From Leptolyngbyaceae cyanobacterium clean351 (lineage in GTDB: Bacteria > Cyanobacteriota > Cyanobacteriia > DAIDHW01): a DNA stretch of 64,000 nt. Position numbers and translations under genes: made by a program. The number at the start of each line of letters is the position of its first letter. Position 1 is the first letter of the stretch. Below the pieces are notes generated by a model that searched no databases, was not told the DNA's origin, and saw nothing but the letters and a program-made list of their open reading frames with translations. Location: positions 62,001 to 126,000 of the forward strand of contig DAIDHW010000002.1 in NCBI GenBank assembly GCA_027451865.1, in the 5' to 3' direction. This document shows positions 33,892 to 43,932 of this stretch, piece by piece.

Positions 33892-35850
33892 GTGAATAAT
33901 CCCCGCCGGGACCGGACGGGCAAGAGATTCCGGTTCGACCTAGAGGAGTGGATCCCTTTTCTGGTAGGCAGTTTAGTGGTTGGTGTCGGAGTTTTGGCCC
34001 TCCGACACTTGGGGATTTTCCAACCTGCAGAACTAATGGCCTATGACCAGATGGTGGCTCTGCAACCAGACCAGGGTCCTGACCGGCGCCTGCTCGTGGT
34101 TGGAATCTCGGAGGGAGATATTCGGGCTGTCAACCAATGGCCCTTCCCCGACGGGGTAATCGCCCAACTGCTTGCCAAACTCCAGGCTGACCGGCCGGCG
34201 GTGGTCGGTCTAGATCTGTACCGCGATGTCCAGGATGGCTCCCTAGCTGGTCACACAGCTTTAGTGCACCAGTATGCTAACCCTAATGTCTACGTAATCA
34301 CCCGGATTGGCTATGCCCTCCCGCCTCCCTTCTTCAAGGCTCACCCCGACCGAGTAGGCTCCAATGATGTCGTAGTGGACCCGGACGGGGTGCTGCGGCG
34401 GAATTTGCTTTTTCCCTCCCTCAGTAGTCCCCAGCAGGCTCCCCAGTTTTACCCCTACAGCCAAGATGGAGTCTTCTACTCCTTTTCCCTACGGCTAGCT
34501 CTAGCCTATCTTGCTCACCAGGGGGTGTTTCCTACCCCCAACCCAGCCGACCCAGAGGAACTTAAACTCGGCCCTACCGTGTTCGTACCCCTACCGCCTA
34601 ATGCCGGCGGCTATGAAAATATTGATAACCACGGCTATCAAGTAATTTTACACTACCGTTCGGCTACCCACCCAGCCCGGGAGGTGTCCCTCGAAGAGGT
34701 ACTTAAAAACCAGGTACCACCAGCTTGGATCGAGGGTAAAATAGTTTTAGTCGGGGTAGTTGGTCCGACGGGTAATGACCTGCTGCTGACCCCCTACAGT
34801 CGCTTTCTCAACGCCCGGGCCCGGATGCCGGGGGTACTTATCCACGCCCAGTCCGTTAGCCAGATCCTTGATGCAGCCGCTGGTCAGCCGGCCCTGTGGA
34901 ATTTCTGGCCCCAGGGGTGGGTGATAGCCTGGATCCTATTCTGGACCCTCGGGGGGGGGTGCCTGGGCTGGTGGTGTCGCCACCCCTTGATAGTGGGGGG
35001 TGGCGGCCTAGTCTTGGTTACAGGGGAGCTAGTCATTGGCTTGCTCCTGTTTAGTCATCAGGTCTGGGTGCCTGTGATCGCCCCAAGTGTGGGCGCCATG
35101 AGTTTAGGAGCAGTTTTGGTAACCATTCGGGCGTACCAGGCCCAGCAACGTCAACAGATGGTCATGTCCCTACTGGGGCAAAATGCTTCCCCGGAAGTGG
35201 CCCAAGCCCTGTGGAAGGGACGTAATTTCCTCCTTAAGGCCGGCAAACTCCCTGGTCAGCGCCTGACCGCCACAGTTATGTTTACGGACATTCGAGGGTT
35301 TAGTGCCATCTCCGAAACTACAGCTCCGGAATCCCTGCTGGAGTGGTTGAATGAGTACCTAGATATGATCACCCAGGTGGTGCAAACCCATGCCGGGATC
35401 GTGAATAAATTCACCGGTGACGGCGTGATGGCTGTGTTCGGCGTGCCTGTTTCCCATCCTGATGAAACGGGCATCGCCGCCGATGCAGTTAATGCCGTGC
35501 GTTGTGCCCTGACTATTCGGCAGCGCCTAGCCCAACTCAATCAAACCTGGAATGACCAAGGGCGATTTACCGTCCAGATGCGAGTGGGTATATATACTGG
35601 TCCACTAGTGGTCGGTAGTCTGGGAGGTCGCGAGCGCTTGGAGTACGGTGTCATCGGGGACAGCGTCAACATAGCCTCCCGCCTCGAAAGCTGTCTTAAG
35701 GAGCGGCAGGTTGACCCTTGTCGCATCCTGATTGCCGAGGAGACTGCCGCCTACTTAACCGACACGTTTCTTTTAGAGGCCTGGGGGCCCCTAGAACTCA
35801 AGGGTAAAAGCCAAACCGTTGAAGTTTTTCGGGTCCTTGGTCTAGCCTAA
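33892..35850 (+). CDS. CHASE2-domain adenylate/guanylate cyclase
   Basis: 652-residue class III cyclase from a GTG at 33892. A transmembrane helix near 25-45, a periplasmic CHASE2 sensor (about 45-335), a cluster of three helices (about 345-420) and a cytoplasmic catalytic domain (about 455-640). Catalytic features: the metal-binding MFTDIRGFSAISE, then NKFTGDGVMAVFGVPVSHPDE, and VGIYTGPLVVGSLGGRERLEYGVIGDSVNIASRLES with the transition-state Asn/Arg region. It should make cAMP in response to an envelope signal. The neighbouring DUF928 gene is a common partner of CHASE2 proteins in cyanobacteria. Confidence 0.94.
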   Translation: MNNPRRDRTGKRFRFDLEEWIPFLVGSLVVGVGVLALRHLGIFQPAELMAYDQMVALQPDQGPDRRLLVVGISEGDIRAVNQWPFPDGVIAQLLAKLQADRPAVVGLDLYRDVQDGSLAGHTALVHQYANPNVYVITRIGYALPPPFFKAHPDRVGSNDVVVDPDGVLRRNLLFPSLSSPQQAPQFYPYSQDGVFYSFSLRLALAYLAHQGVFPTPNPADPEELKLGPTVFVPLPPNAGGYENIDNHGYQVILHYRSATHPAREVSLEEVLKNQVPPAWIEGKIVLVGVVGPTGNDLLLTPYSRFLNARARMPGVLIHAQSVSQILDAAAGQPALWNFWPQGWVIAWILFWTLGGGCLGWWCRHPLIVGGGGLVLVTGELVIGLLLFSHQVWVPVIAPSVGAMSLGAVLVTIRAYQAQQRQQMVMSLLGQNASPEVAQALWKGRNFLLKAGKLPGQRLTATVMFTDIRGFSAISETTAPESLLEWLNEYLDMITQVVQTHAGIVNKFTGDGVMAVFGVPVSHPDETGIAADAVNAVRCALTIRQRLAQLNQTWNDQGRFTVQMRVGIYTGPLVVGSLGGRERLEYGVIGDSVNIASRLESCLKERQVDPCRILIAEETAAYLTDTFLLEAWGPLELKGKSQTVEVFRVLGLA

Positions 35851-35909
35851 GGCTCCTGAGATCCCCTTGCCAAGCCCCTAAATCCAGTTTCCATCACCCA
35901 CCCTAACCC

Positions 35910-36659
35910 ATGGCCAACCTCATGTCCTCCTGCCGCTTTGCCTGGGGCAGCTTAGCTAGCTTCCTTCTCTTGACTAGCCCCGCTTTCGCCCAGCAATTTG
36001 TCCCCCCTCACCCGGGGTCCTTTAGACCTCCCAATACTGGAATCCCCCGGCGCACCGAGGGAGCTGGGACTCGGGGTCCCTGTATTACTGGGGACCAAAG
36101 CTTAGTGCCCATTGTGCCGACGAATAACTTTTCCCTCACCACCCAGGCTCGCCCGACCTTCTTCCTCTACATCCCTCCTAGTAAGGCAACGGCAGTCGAA
36201 TTTGTTCTTCTAGATGAAACTGAAAAGCCGGTCTACCAGGGCTATGCTCCTCTGCCGGCGGGGTCGGGTATCGTCGGCTATACCCTAGGGCCGGGCAGTG
36301 AGCCCTTGGTGGTGGGCAAAACCTATCATTGGCAAGCCACCCTGGTGTGTAACGCCCAAGACCCTTCGGAAAATCCGTTTGTAGAAAGTTGGGTCCAGCG
36401 GGTCCAACCGAGTACCCAACTAGCTACAGACTTGAGCCAGGCAGACCCCCAAACGGCCTCGGACCTCTACGCAGCTAACGGAATCTGGCAGGATGCCCTC
36501 AACACCCTGGCAGTTCTGCGCCAGGCTAACCCCCAGGTCCCGAACTTGGCAGCTGACTGGCAGACTCTCCTCACTTCTGTGCAGCTGCAGAGCCTAACCG
36601 GTGTGCCCCTAAGTCAGCCCCTAGTCCTTTCCCGTAGGGACCACCTGCAGAACAATTAG
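35910..36659 (+). CDS. DUF928 family exported protein
   Basis: 249-residue protein with a signal peptide (about residues 1-27, ending SPAFAQQ). The body shows DUF928 features: GIPRRTEGAGTRGPC, LVPIVPTNNFSLTTQARPTFFLYIPPS, FVLLDETEKPVYQGY, and a Cys in WQATLVCNAQD. Two Cys could form one disulfide. These proteins commonly follow CHASE2 genes in cyanobacteria. Function unknown; a periplasmic accessory of the sensor is a guess. Its last 39 bases overlap the convergent SpoIIE-type phosphatase. Confidence 0.88.
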   Translation: MANLMSSCRFAWGSLASFLLLTSPAFAQQFVPPHPGSFRPPNTGIPRRTEGAGTRGPCITGDQSLVPIVPTNNFSLTTQARPTFFLYIPPSKATAVEFVLLDETEKPVYQGYAPLPAGSGIVGYTLGPGSEPLVVGKTYHWQATLVCNAQDPSENPFVESWVQRVQPSTQLATDLSQADPQTASDLYAANGIWQDALNTLAVLRQANPQVPNLAADWQTLLTSVQLQSLTGVPLSQPLVLSRRDHLQNN

Positions 36660-37994
36660 GGTCATGTCGTCGTCACACACTCCCGATCCAGTAAACCGCC
36701 TGACTTGATCGAAGAGGCGGTCCAAAATTGCCTGGGGACCAGAGCAATTGCGACAGGCCCAGTCTACGGCGGTGATCAAATTCTCCTCGTCAAAGCGCTG
36801 CCCCGTAGGGCTAGGAGCATCGGTGAAGCCGTCGGTGTAGTAAATGATGGTATCCCCGGGAGCTAATTGGATCTGTGCGTCTTCGTACTTGGCGTGGGCA
36901 TCCAAGCCGATCAGGGTGCCTAGGGTGTCTAGGCGCTGGATAGTCTGGGTCCCGGCCTGCCACAGAAGCGGAGGATTGTGGGCTGCGTTACTGTAGGTGA
37001 GGGTGCGCGTGGCCGGGTCGTACTCAGAGTAAAAGAGGGTGACAAACCGGTGGGAGTTCTCCAAGTCCCCATAGTACACCAAATTCAAGTGCTCGAGAAT
37101 CTGGGCTGGAGAATGGCCATTGAGGACTTCCGTCCGCAGCATCCCTCTAGTCATAGTCATAATCAAGCCTGCTGGCACCCCTTTACCCATAACATCGCCG
37201 ATGGCGATACTCCAGCGCTCTAGACTGCCATCCTCCCCCCGAGCGGGGATGGGAATAAAGTCGTAGTAGTCTCCCCCCACTTGCTGAGCAATCTTGCAGC
37301 GGGCCGCCAAGCCCAGGCCGCTAATTTGGGGACACTGGCGAGGAAACAGCTGTCGTTGGATCTCAGCCCCAATCTCCAGCTCTCGGTCTAAGTGCTCCTT
37401 TTTACTTAGCTCCAGGGTCAGTTCATTGTTTTCGATCGCCACCGCTGTTTGGTCTGCCACTAACTGAGCCAACTTTTGACGGGTTTGAGTCCAGTGATAC
37501 GCTGGATCACTGCTGAAGATGTATAGTCTGCCCCGCTCGACGGTTTTCAGCCAAATTGCGGTCCCGAATACCTGGACTTCCTGACCTAGGTAATGCTGAA
37601 CCTGGTAGTCCAGGGCTGTGGTGTTAGCCCGGGTGGCTGGCCGGGGTGGAGTGGGTGAAACCTGACGACCGGCAGTCTCTAGGGCTTGACGGATGGCTTG
37701 GCCTTGGGGCCCTTCCTGACAGTGCAGACGGGCTAAACTGATTTGACCGTCGGCATTGAACAGAAATAAAGCTCCTCCATCCGCATCCGTCAGCCGGGTA
37801 GCCATGAAGGGAATTAACTCCAAGAACTGATTGAGGTTAGTTGAGCTACGCAGGGCATAACCTAGAGAGCTCAACAGGTCCTGAATCTTGTGTTGTCCTT
37901 GGTGGTAACGAGCCAGAAGTTCCTTCAGGGCCTTCAAGGCAGCCAGATCTAAGTTACCAGAAGGTTCGGAGAAAGGCTGGGGGACAATAGGCAT
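36621..37994 (-). CDS. GAF-SpoIIE (PP2C-type) serine phosphatase
   Basis: 457-residue regulator: a GAF domain (about 45-195), a short helical linker (ELTLELSKKEHLDRELEIGAEIQRQLFP, the usual signalling helix), and a SpoIIE/PP2C phosphatase (about 225-455). Metal-binding residues appear in VGGDYYDFIPI, AIGDVMGKGVPAGLIM and DDDMTLIVLQ, and the rest of the fold in YSNAAHNPPLLW and IIYYTDGFTDA. Such enzymes dephosphorylate STAS proteins. It lies 47 bases after the CheA-type gene on the same strand, so it may be the last gene of the chemotaxis-like operon. The STAS protein at 20183 is a possible substrate. Confidence 0.93.
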   Translation of the reverse strand: MPIVPQPFSEPSGNLDLAALKALKELLARYHQGQHKIQDLLSSLGYALRSSTNLNQFLELIPFMATRLTDADGGALFLFNADGQISLARLHCQEGPQGQAIRQALETAGRQVSPTPPRPATRANTTALDYQVQHYLGQEVQVFGTAIWLKTVERGRLYIFSSDPAYHWTQTRQKLAQLVADQTAVAIENNELTLELSKKEHLDRELEIGAEIQRQLFPRQCPQISGLGLAARCKIAQQVGGDYYDFIPIPARGEDGSLERWSIAIGDVMGKGVPAGLIMTMTRGMLRTEVLNGHSPAQILEHLNLVYYGDLENSHRFVTLFYSEYDPATRTLTYSNAAHNPPLLWQAGTQTIQRLDTLGTLIGLDAHAKYEDAQIQLAPGDTIIYYTDGFTDAPSPTGQRFDEENLITAVDWACRNCSGPQAILDRLFDQVRRFTGSGVCDDDMTLIVLQVVPTGKD

Positions 37995-38041
37995 AGGGTG
38001 GAGTCAGGGGGCCCAAGCTGGCCAGGTGGACCCGAGAGATT

Positions 38042-41000
38042 TTACGATTCGCTGGCTTTAGTAAGCAAGATTTCCCCACGCAGCATCCGGGCTGCCCCGT
38101 CCAGCAGAGCTTCTTCCAGGTAGGGCTTGGTAAAGTAACCTTTGGCTCCCAGTTGGGCCGCCACTTGTCGGTGCCGGTCTGCCCCCCGAGAGGTGAGCAT
38201 GGCTACGGGCAGGTGACTAAGGGTTTCGTCTTTTTGCAGTCGGGAGAGCAATTCTAAACCATCCATGCGGGGCATTTCAACGTCACAGAAGATAATATTG
38301 CAGGGTAAACCTTGTCGGAGTTTCTCCCAGGCTTCTAGTCCGTCCCGAGCTTGTTCGACCCGGTAACCCATCTTGCTGAAGGTCATCTTCAATAGCTCGC
38401 GAACCATGATCGAGTCATCGACGATTAGCACTAGCGGGCTATTACTGACGCTGGGTTCAGGAACCGCCGGGGGTGCAGAGCTCCAGGTATCTAACTGGTC
38501 ACGGCCAGTCATCAGGTCAGTAAGTTCTAGGACGTCGACGATCGGCATCACCCGACCATCTCCGAGCACTGTAGCGCCGGAGATGCCTCGGGGCTTGGGG
38601 ACTGGACTTTCCAGCTGCTTAATCACGATTTCCTGCTCCCCGATCACCTTATCTACCTGCACGGCGACCTGACTGGTGCTAGAGCGCAGGACGATCACAA
38701 AGATTTTGTCTTCGTCGACCGCTGCACCATAAACTCGGCTACGGCCCGCCTGACGGTTGTAGCGCAGGATTTGGGACAGGGGGCGAAAGGGAATGAGGGT
38801 GTCGCGCCAAGGTACGCAGGTTTGGCCTTCAGCGTTCACCTGAATTTCTTCCTTGGGCACATCTATCATGTCCTCAACCCCGTCCATGGGGAAGGCAATC
38901 TGGGACCGGTCACTGATGCAGCACAGGGCCTGGGTAATGCTGAGGGTGAGGGGAAGCCGGATGGTAAAAGTAGTCCCTTTGCCGTAGGTGGAGTCAGTGA
39001 TAATGTCGCCGCGAATCTCCTTGACCCGGGTGCGTACCACATCCATGCCTACCCCCCGGCCGGCCAACTGGTCTGCCTCCGTGCGGGTGCTAAAGCCAGG
39101 CTTGAACAGCAGCTCGTAGGCTTCCGACCGACTAATGTTATTGGCCTTAGCCGGGTCTAACAGTCCCACTTGAATCGCCTTGCGTTTGACCGCGTTCACG
39201 TCAATCCCAGCCCCGTCATCACTGGTGGCGATCACTGCCTGGTTACCTTGGTAGAGGGCTCGGACGACGATCCGGCCTACTGGGGGTTTGCCCGCTGCTA
39301 CCCGGGTAGCTGGGTCTTCAATGCCGTGGGCAATGGCATTGTTAATCATGTGGTCCATGGGGCTGTGCAGCTGGTCGAGGATCATCTTATCGATCAGAGT
39401 ATCTCTCCCCTCAACCACTAGTTCCGCTTGCTTACCACAGCGAATTGAGACTTCCCGCACGGAACGGGGTAGGCGGTCAGCTAGCTCAGCGAAGGGGACC
39501 ATCCGGGATCGGTTGAGTCCTTCTTGGACTTGGGTGGAAATCTGCCGCAGTTGGCGAGTGTCTTGCTCGGAGGCTTCCACCACAAATTCAATGTCCGCCG
39601 CCGCCTCCCGTAGGCGCACGATCGGCTCCAACATTTCCTGGGCAACGCTGTGGAACTCAGAAAACCGGTCTAGTTCAACCGCCTCAAACCCCACATCCCC
39701 AAGGTAACCCTGGCTTCCCCCGCGGGAGTTGCTAGGAGCAGTGGCTGGGGAAGCTTCCCGAGGCAACAGGGAGCTTTCCAGCAAAGAGCGTTCGTAGAGG
39801 TCCTGCATCTTCTGGCCTACATCCTGCAGCTGCAGAAGGCGGGAGATCAGGTTGTCGAGAAACTGGCGCAGGCGCCGCTGGTTTTGCTCGAGGCTATTGC
39901 GGTTGACTACCAGTTCCCCAACTAGATTACTCAAGTTATCCAGTTGTTTAACCGGCACCCGCATGGTTTGGGTTCCCAGGGAGGGACGCCGTTGGGGTAG
40001 GGGAGAGGGCTCAGCTTTGGGGCCAGCAGTGTTGAGGATGGCCTCAATGTCCGCAAAGTCATCGGTCTGGGCAGGAGGCTGGGCCAGAATTGCTTCTAGG
40101 TCTTCTTCCAGACCCCCAGCGCTTCCTACCTCCAAAGGAGGTGTGGAGGCGGGAATAGAACTGAAAACTACCTCTCCCTGCTCCGGAACTAAGGGGGCTC
40201 CCCCAAACATATCTCCCAACTGTTCTAAGCCTTCAACTACCGCCGCCGGCGCCGCTGCAGAACTCTCCTGGAGAAGTGCCTCTAGCAGGTCATCACCTGC
40301 GGCCAAGTCGTTACCTGCCCAGGACGGTTCCGAGGAAGTACTCTCTTGGAGGAACTCTTCTAACACGTCATCACTAGGGGCAAAGTCCAAGGCATTGGTA
40401 ACATCTGGCTCCAGAGAGCTCTCTTGGAGAAATTCCTCCAGGGAATCATCCCCGAAAGCCATGAGGTTCTCTGCCCCTAGTTCCGGTGTAGCGACGGGGG
40501 AGGAGGTAGCAGCAGCCTGCTCGAGGAACAGATCCAAGGCTTCCTCAGTGACCGGAGAGGTAGAGGTTTCCTGGGGCAGAAGGGTTTCTAGGAAATCATC
40601 CTTGAGGGACTCTACCCCAGCAGCATTCACTAGGGTTAGATCCTCTAACCAAGCCTGGTCTTCTGTGTCCCACGGGTTTCCCGTGTCTACTACCGCGGGG
40701 CTTTGCTCCTGGAACCACAAATCCTCTCCTTCCTCGGGAGTATTGAATAGGTCTTCTAGGTTACTCGTGGGAGCCGGGCTGCCAAGGTAATCGCTGCTGA
40801 ACAGGTCGCCCCACTCATCCGCCGGCACCAAGGGGGGTAAAAGCTGCAGATCGGTTTCCCGGCCCGCAAGAACAAGGGTTTGGGCTTGCCTCAGTTGGGA
40901 AATGATGGTGCTACCCAGGCGGTTCAGGGGCTGGCTGCGGTCATCGACTAGGGATAGGATCCTCTCTAGGAGTTGATTCCAGTGATTTAGATCAAAAGAT

Positions 41001-41617
41001 CTACCCACGTGGACCAATTCCCAGCACCGCTGGCGAATCTCCTCGCGGGTCTTAGGGTGGTCCGGGTTACTAAATAGAGTTTCTAGGGCCTCGATCACCT
41101 GCGGTACATCAGAGCCGAACAGTAACCGTAGGGCCCCGTCTTCCGTCAAACTACCTGCCACTGGTACCGGCTCATCAGACCGCTCAAAACCAGAACTACT
41201 AACAGGAGTTGTTGAGGGAGCCGGCAACTGCTGAAGGTGGCACTCTAGCTGGTGCATAGCTGCATCTAGACCGGCGGATTCTGGATGGTGGCTGCCAGAG
41301 CACACCTGGTCTAGCATGGTTTGCAAGTGGTTGCAAACCTCGACTAACAGGGTTTCTAGGGGTTGGTCAGCCATAGCTGTACCATCCCGTAGTTGCCTGA
41401 AAGTCTCTTCGAGGAGCCTGGCGGGCTGATGGATCCGGCCAAACTCAAGCATGGCTGCCCCCCCCTTGATCGAGTGGGCGGCCCGAAAGACCTCCTGGAG
41501 AGTCTCCGGATCGGTCAGGGTCTGGGGGAAGTGTGATAGACCTTGGCGAATCGTGTCTAGGTGCTCTTGGGCTTCTTGGATAAAGTAGCCAATGATGCGC
41601 TCTTGATCTGTTTGCAT
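38042..41617 (-). CDS. Hybrid CheA-type histidine kinase with C-terminal receiver (PilL/HmpE-like)
   Basis: 1191-residue kinase. Hpt domain at 1-110 with phospho-His H48 in RAAHSIKGGAAML; a second, less clear Hpt-like segment at about 150-240; an acidic region (about 330-455) with repeated DDxLEEFLQES units; a dimerisation and ATPase core (about 545-890) with HGIEDPATR, DDGAGID and GRGVGMDVVRT; a CheW domain (about 900-1035); and a receiver (about 1060-1180) with Asp in IIFCDVEMPRMDG. This architecture is that of cyanobacterial PilL/PixL/HmpE kinases that direct type IV pilus motility. It belongs to a PATAN-CheW-MCP-CheA gene run and is probably followed by a phosphatase gene. Confidence 0.94.
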   Translation of the reverse strand: MQTDQERIIGYFIQEAQEHLDTIRQGLSHFPQTLTDPETLQEVFRAAHSIKGGAAMLEFGRIHQPARLLEETFRQLRDGTAMADQPLETLLVEVCNHLQTMLDQVCSGSHHPESAGLDAAMHQLECHLQQLPAPSTTPVSSSGFERSDEPVPVAGSLTEDGALRLLFGSDVPQVIEALETLFSNPDHPKTREEIRQRCWELVHVGRSFDLNHWNQLLERILSLVDDRSQPLNRLGSTIISQLRQAQTLVLAGRETDLQLLPPLVPADEWGDLFSSDYLGSPAPTSNLEDLFNTPEEGEDLWFQEQSPAVVDTGNPWDTEDQAWLEDLTLVNAAGVESLKDDFLETLLPQETSTSPVTEEALDLFLEQAAATSSPVATPELGAENLMAFGDDSLEEFLQESSLEPDVTNALDFAPSDDVLEEFLQESTSSEPSWAGNDLAAGDDLLEALLQESSAAAPAAVVEGLEQLGDMFGGAPLVPEQGEVVFSSIPASTPPLEVGSAGGLEEDLEAILAQPPAQTDDFADIEAILNTAGPKAEPSPLPQRRPSLGTQTMRVPVKQLDNLSNLVGELVVNRNSLEQNQRRLRQFLDNLISRLLQLQDVGQKMQDLYERSLLESSLLPREASPATAPSNSRGGSQGYLGDVGFEAVELDRFSEFHSVAQEMLEPIVRLREAAADIEFVVEASEQDTRQLRQISTQVQEGLNRSRMVPFAELADRLPRSVREVSIRCGKQAELVVEGRDTLIDKMILDQLHSPMDHMINNAIAHGIEDPATRVAAGKPPVGRIVVRALYQGNQAVIATSDDGAGIDVNAVKRKAIQVGLLDPAKANNISRSEAYELLFKPGFSTRTEADQLAGRGVGMDVVRTRVKEIRGDIITDSTYGKGTTFTIRLPLTLSITQALCCISDRSQIAFPMDGVEDMIDVPKEEIQVNAEGQTCVPWRDTLIPFRPLSQILRYNRQAGRSRVYGAAVDEDKIFVIVLRSSTSQVAVQVDKVIGEQEIVIKQLESPVPKPRGISGATVLGDGRVMPIVDVLELTDLMTGRDQLDTWSSAPPAVPEPSVSNSPLVLIVDDSIMVRELLKMTFSKMGYRVEQARDGLEAWEKLRQGLPCNIIFCDVEMPRMDGLELLSRLQKDETLSHLPVAMLTSRGADRHRQVAAQLGAKGYFTKPYLEEALLDGAARMLRGEILLTKASES
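40261..40602 (-). repeat. Degenerate DDxLEEFLQES repeat in the CheA linker
   Basis: Read on the minus strand, five short acidic amphipathic units follow one another: DDFLETLLPQE (40602-40570), DLFLEQAA (about 40541), DDSLEEFLQESS (about 40450), DDVLEEFLQEST (about 40374) and DDLLEALLQESS (about 40295). Spacing is 20-30 residues, filled with Pro/Ala/Ser-rich sequence. They could be docking motifs for a partner; no binding partner is known. Confidence 0.7.
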
Positions 41618-41654
41618 GGTGGAGTCCTAATCCTGGGGGTCTTGTCAGGCAGGT

Positions 41655-43883
41655 CTAGCGTGGCTCCTGGCGCTCTACTCGGAACTGTTCTACGGAGTTG
41701 AGCAGGTCTCGCGCTACCCCCACCAGATTTTGCAGGGAAGCAGACACCCGCTGAGACTCTTGGGAGGTTTCCTGAGCTGCCAACTCTACGGACTGCATAA
41801 CTTGGGACACCTGGCGCGATGCATCAGTTTGCTCAACGGTAGCCGCGGTAATTGAGCTTACCAAGCCGTCAATCTGTTGAGACACCTGAATGATCTTATC
41901 TAGAGACCGCTTGGCATCTTCTGCCAGGCGCGTCCCCTGAATGACCTGCTGGGTACCTTCTTCCATGGCGGTCATCACCGAGCCGGTCTCACTTTGGATC
42001 TGGAGTACGATCTGCTCGATTTCCCGCGAGGACTTAGACGCGCGGTCCGCTAACTGCCGCACTTCGTCGGCCACAATTGCAAACCCCCGGCCCGCGTCTC
42101 CGGCTCGGGCTGCCTCAATACTAGCGTTGAGGGCTAGCAGGTTGGTGCGGGAGGCAATCTGGGAGATCAAACCCACAATTTTGGAAATCTCCTGGGAGGA
42201 TTCTGCGAGGCGCTTCACCTGGCGCGTAGTCTGGGCTACCGTTTCACGGATCTCAAGAATCCCAGCCACTGTCCGGTCTACCGCTTCTCCACCCTGAAGA
42301 GCAGTCAAGGAGGCTACCCGGGCCACCTCCTGAGCCTCCTGGGCGCTGCTGGCAACCCGTTGAATCGAGTTGGTGAGCATCTGAATCGAGTTGAGAGTTA
42401 CCGCTAACTCCTCGGCTTGCCGGAGAGCATCGGAGTTGAGGGCGCGGGCAAAGGTTTCGTTTTCCCCGGCCCCGCGGTTCACTTGCCGAGCTGCCTGCTT
42501 CACCTTCTGGACGATTTCCCGCAGGTTCTGAATGGTTAAGTTGAAGGAGTCGGCCACGGCCCCGAGTACGTCAGCAGTTACCTCCGCCTGGACCGTCAAG
42601 TCTCCCCGTGCGGCCCCTTCCACATCGTCCAGCAACCGAATTACCTGGCGCTGGAGATTTTCCTTTTGTTGTTCTTGTTCTTCCGCGCGCCGCTTAAACT
42701 CCCGGGTGGTGGCCAAGAAGGACCGAGTCATCTTGTTAAACTCAGAGGCTAACTGTCCCATGGCATCTTGAGAGGTGACAGGGGCTTGCACCTCTAGGTT
42801 TCCCTGGGCCGCCTGGGCCAGTAGTTGCTTTAGGGCCTCAGTGTCCCGCTTTACCTGACCGGTCATTGCTTCCCCAAGACTCCAGGCGGCCCCCCCGGCC
42901 ACCAGGCCAGCGGCCAGAGCTTCACCCCAAGTGACCGGGTTGCGCAGGGTTTTATCCCCGGGGGCTAGGCCCTGGGAAACTACCAAGGCGGCCGCCGCGG
43001 CCAGAAACCCGGTTAAAACTCCGGTAATCCGAGTTTTTCTTTCTAGGGGAGCATTCGCAAAAAAGGCTATTGCCCCCTGGCGAGGCGTGGCGGGCTTCGC
43101 GGGGCGGAGGGGGGAGCGTTCGACCACTACGTAGCGGGAGGAGTGGGGGGCCGGGGTGCCTCCGGGGGCAGACTGGGGGCTTGCTTGGTCCTCCGATAGA
43201 AATTGGTTATCGGCTAGGACGTCCGCCACTGGACTCTGACCAGTACCTGCAGTTGCCCTGGTACTATCCAAGTCTGACAGGAAGTTGGTGGCCTCTAGGA
43301 TGTCACTGGCACTCTCCCTGGGCGCTCCCTGGGTCGAGGACTCGAGAGTGGTGGTGAAGGCAAAGTCGTGGGCTTCGGGAGCAGACTGGTTCGTCACCAA
43401 TTCCTCGTTGTGGACAAATAGGGTCACATCTCCGTCCGTAGGGGGGTCCCCAGCCCCGGGCCCTAGGGGCTCCCAAATGGAGGTAGCCATACCTTCCGAG
43501 TCTTGTAAGCCCCCGGGCATCACCGGTTCACCGAACGGGTCAAACCCAAGCTGGTCATTTTTAGCGGATACAGCTTCGCCCAAGGGTTCTGGTTGTGGGG
43601 CTTCCCTCATTAGTTGTTCAATCGTCTCCAATCCTGCCTGGGCATACTCAACCAAGTCTGGTTCCCTAGTCAGGTCGAGTACGGCTTGGTAGTGGTGGCG
43701 GGCTAAATCGTAATTCTGAAGCCCATAGCAGCAGATATGTCCTCTGAGCAAGTGGATATTTGGGTCCTGGGGCCGAGACTCCACCAGACGGTCTGCGATC
43801 AGGGCTGCTTCAGCATAGTTACCTTGGACGTAGGCCTTTTCCGCCTGTTTGTACTCCGCTGCATAATCGGTGCCAGATGTCAT
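41655..43883 (-). CDS. Methyl-accepting chemotaxis protein with TPR N-terminus (PilJ/HmpD-like)
   Basis: 742-residue receptor. Residues 1-75 form a TPR-like helical repeat ([38 protein letters not shown]). A long acidic linker follows (75-270), then two transmembrane helices (about 280-335: [21 protein letters not shown] and [18 protein letters not shown]), HAMP-like segments (to about 475), and a signalling domain with the conserved tip [37 protein letters not shown]. There is no GAF or phytochrome-type domain, so it is PilJ/HmpD-like rather than PixJ-like. The input TPR is cytoplasmic, so the signal may be internal. Confidence 0.93.
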   Translation of the reverse strand: MTSGTDYAAEYKQAEKAYVQGNYAEAALIADRLVESRPQDPNIHLLRGHICCYGLQNYDLARHHYQAVLDLTREPDLVEYAQAGLETIEQLMREAPQPEPLGEAVSAKNDQLGFDPFGEPVMPGGLQDSEGMATSIWEPLGPGAGDPPTDGDVTLFVHNEELVTNQSAPEAHDFAFTTTLESSTQGAPRESASDILEATNFLSDLDSTRATAGTGQSPVADVLADNQFLSEDQASPQSAPGGTPAPHSSRYVVVERSPLRPAKPATPRQGAIAFFANAPLERKTRITGVLTGFLAAAAALVVSQGLAPGDKTLRNPVTWGEALAAGLVAGGAAWSLGEAMTGQVKRDTEALKQLLAQAAQGNLEVQAPVTSQDAMGQLASEFNKMTRSFLATTREFKRRAEEQEQQKENLQRQVIRLLDDVEGAARGDLTVQAEVTADVLGAVADSFNLTIQNLREIVQKVKQAARQVNRGAGENETFARALNSDALRQAEELAVTLNSIQMLTNSIQRVASSAQEAQEVARVASLTALQGGEAVDRTVAGILEIRETVAQTTRQVKRLAESSQEISKIVGLISQIASRTNLLALNASIEAARAGDAGRGFAIVADEVRQLADRASKSSREIEQIVLQIQSETGSVMTAMEEGTQQVIQGTRLAEDAKRSLDKIIQVSQQIDGLVSSITAATVEQTDASRQVSQVMQSVELAAQETSQESQRVSASLQNLVGVARDLLNSVEQFRVERQEPR

Positions 43884-43932
43884 TTACCTTCTCCTGATTA
43901 GGTATCCCCCTGTGATAGCCGTGCCGCCTCCC

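Noticed and set aside
39852-40790. Long plus-strand open frame (312 codons) opposite the CheA gene
   Set aside because: Ser/Arg-rich low-complexity translation, no family resemblance, fully antisense to a well-supported kinase; a shadow frame produced by GC-rich codons.
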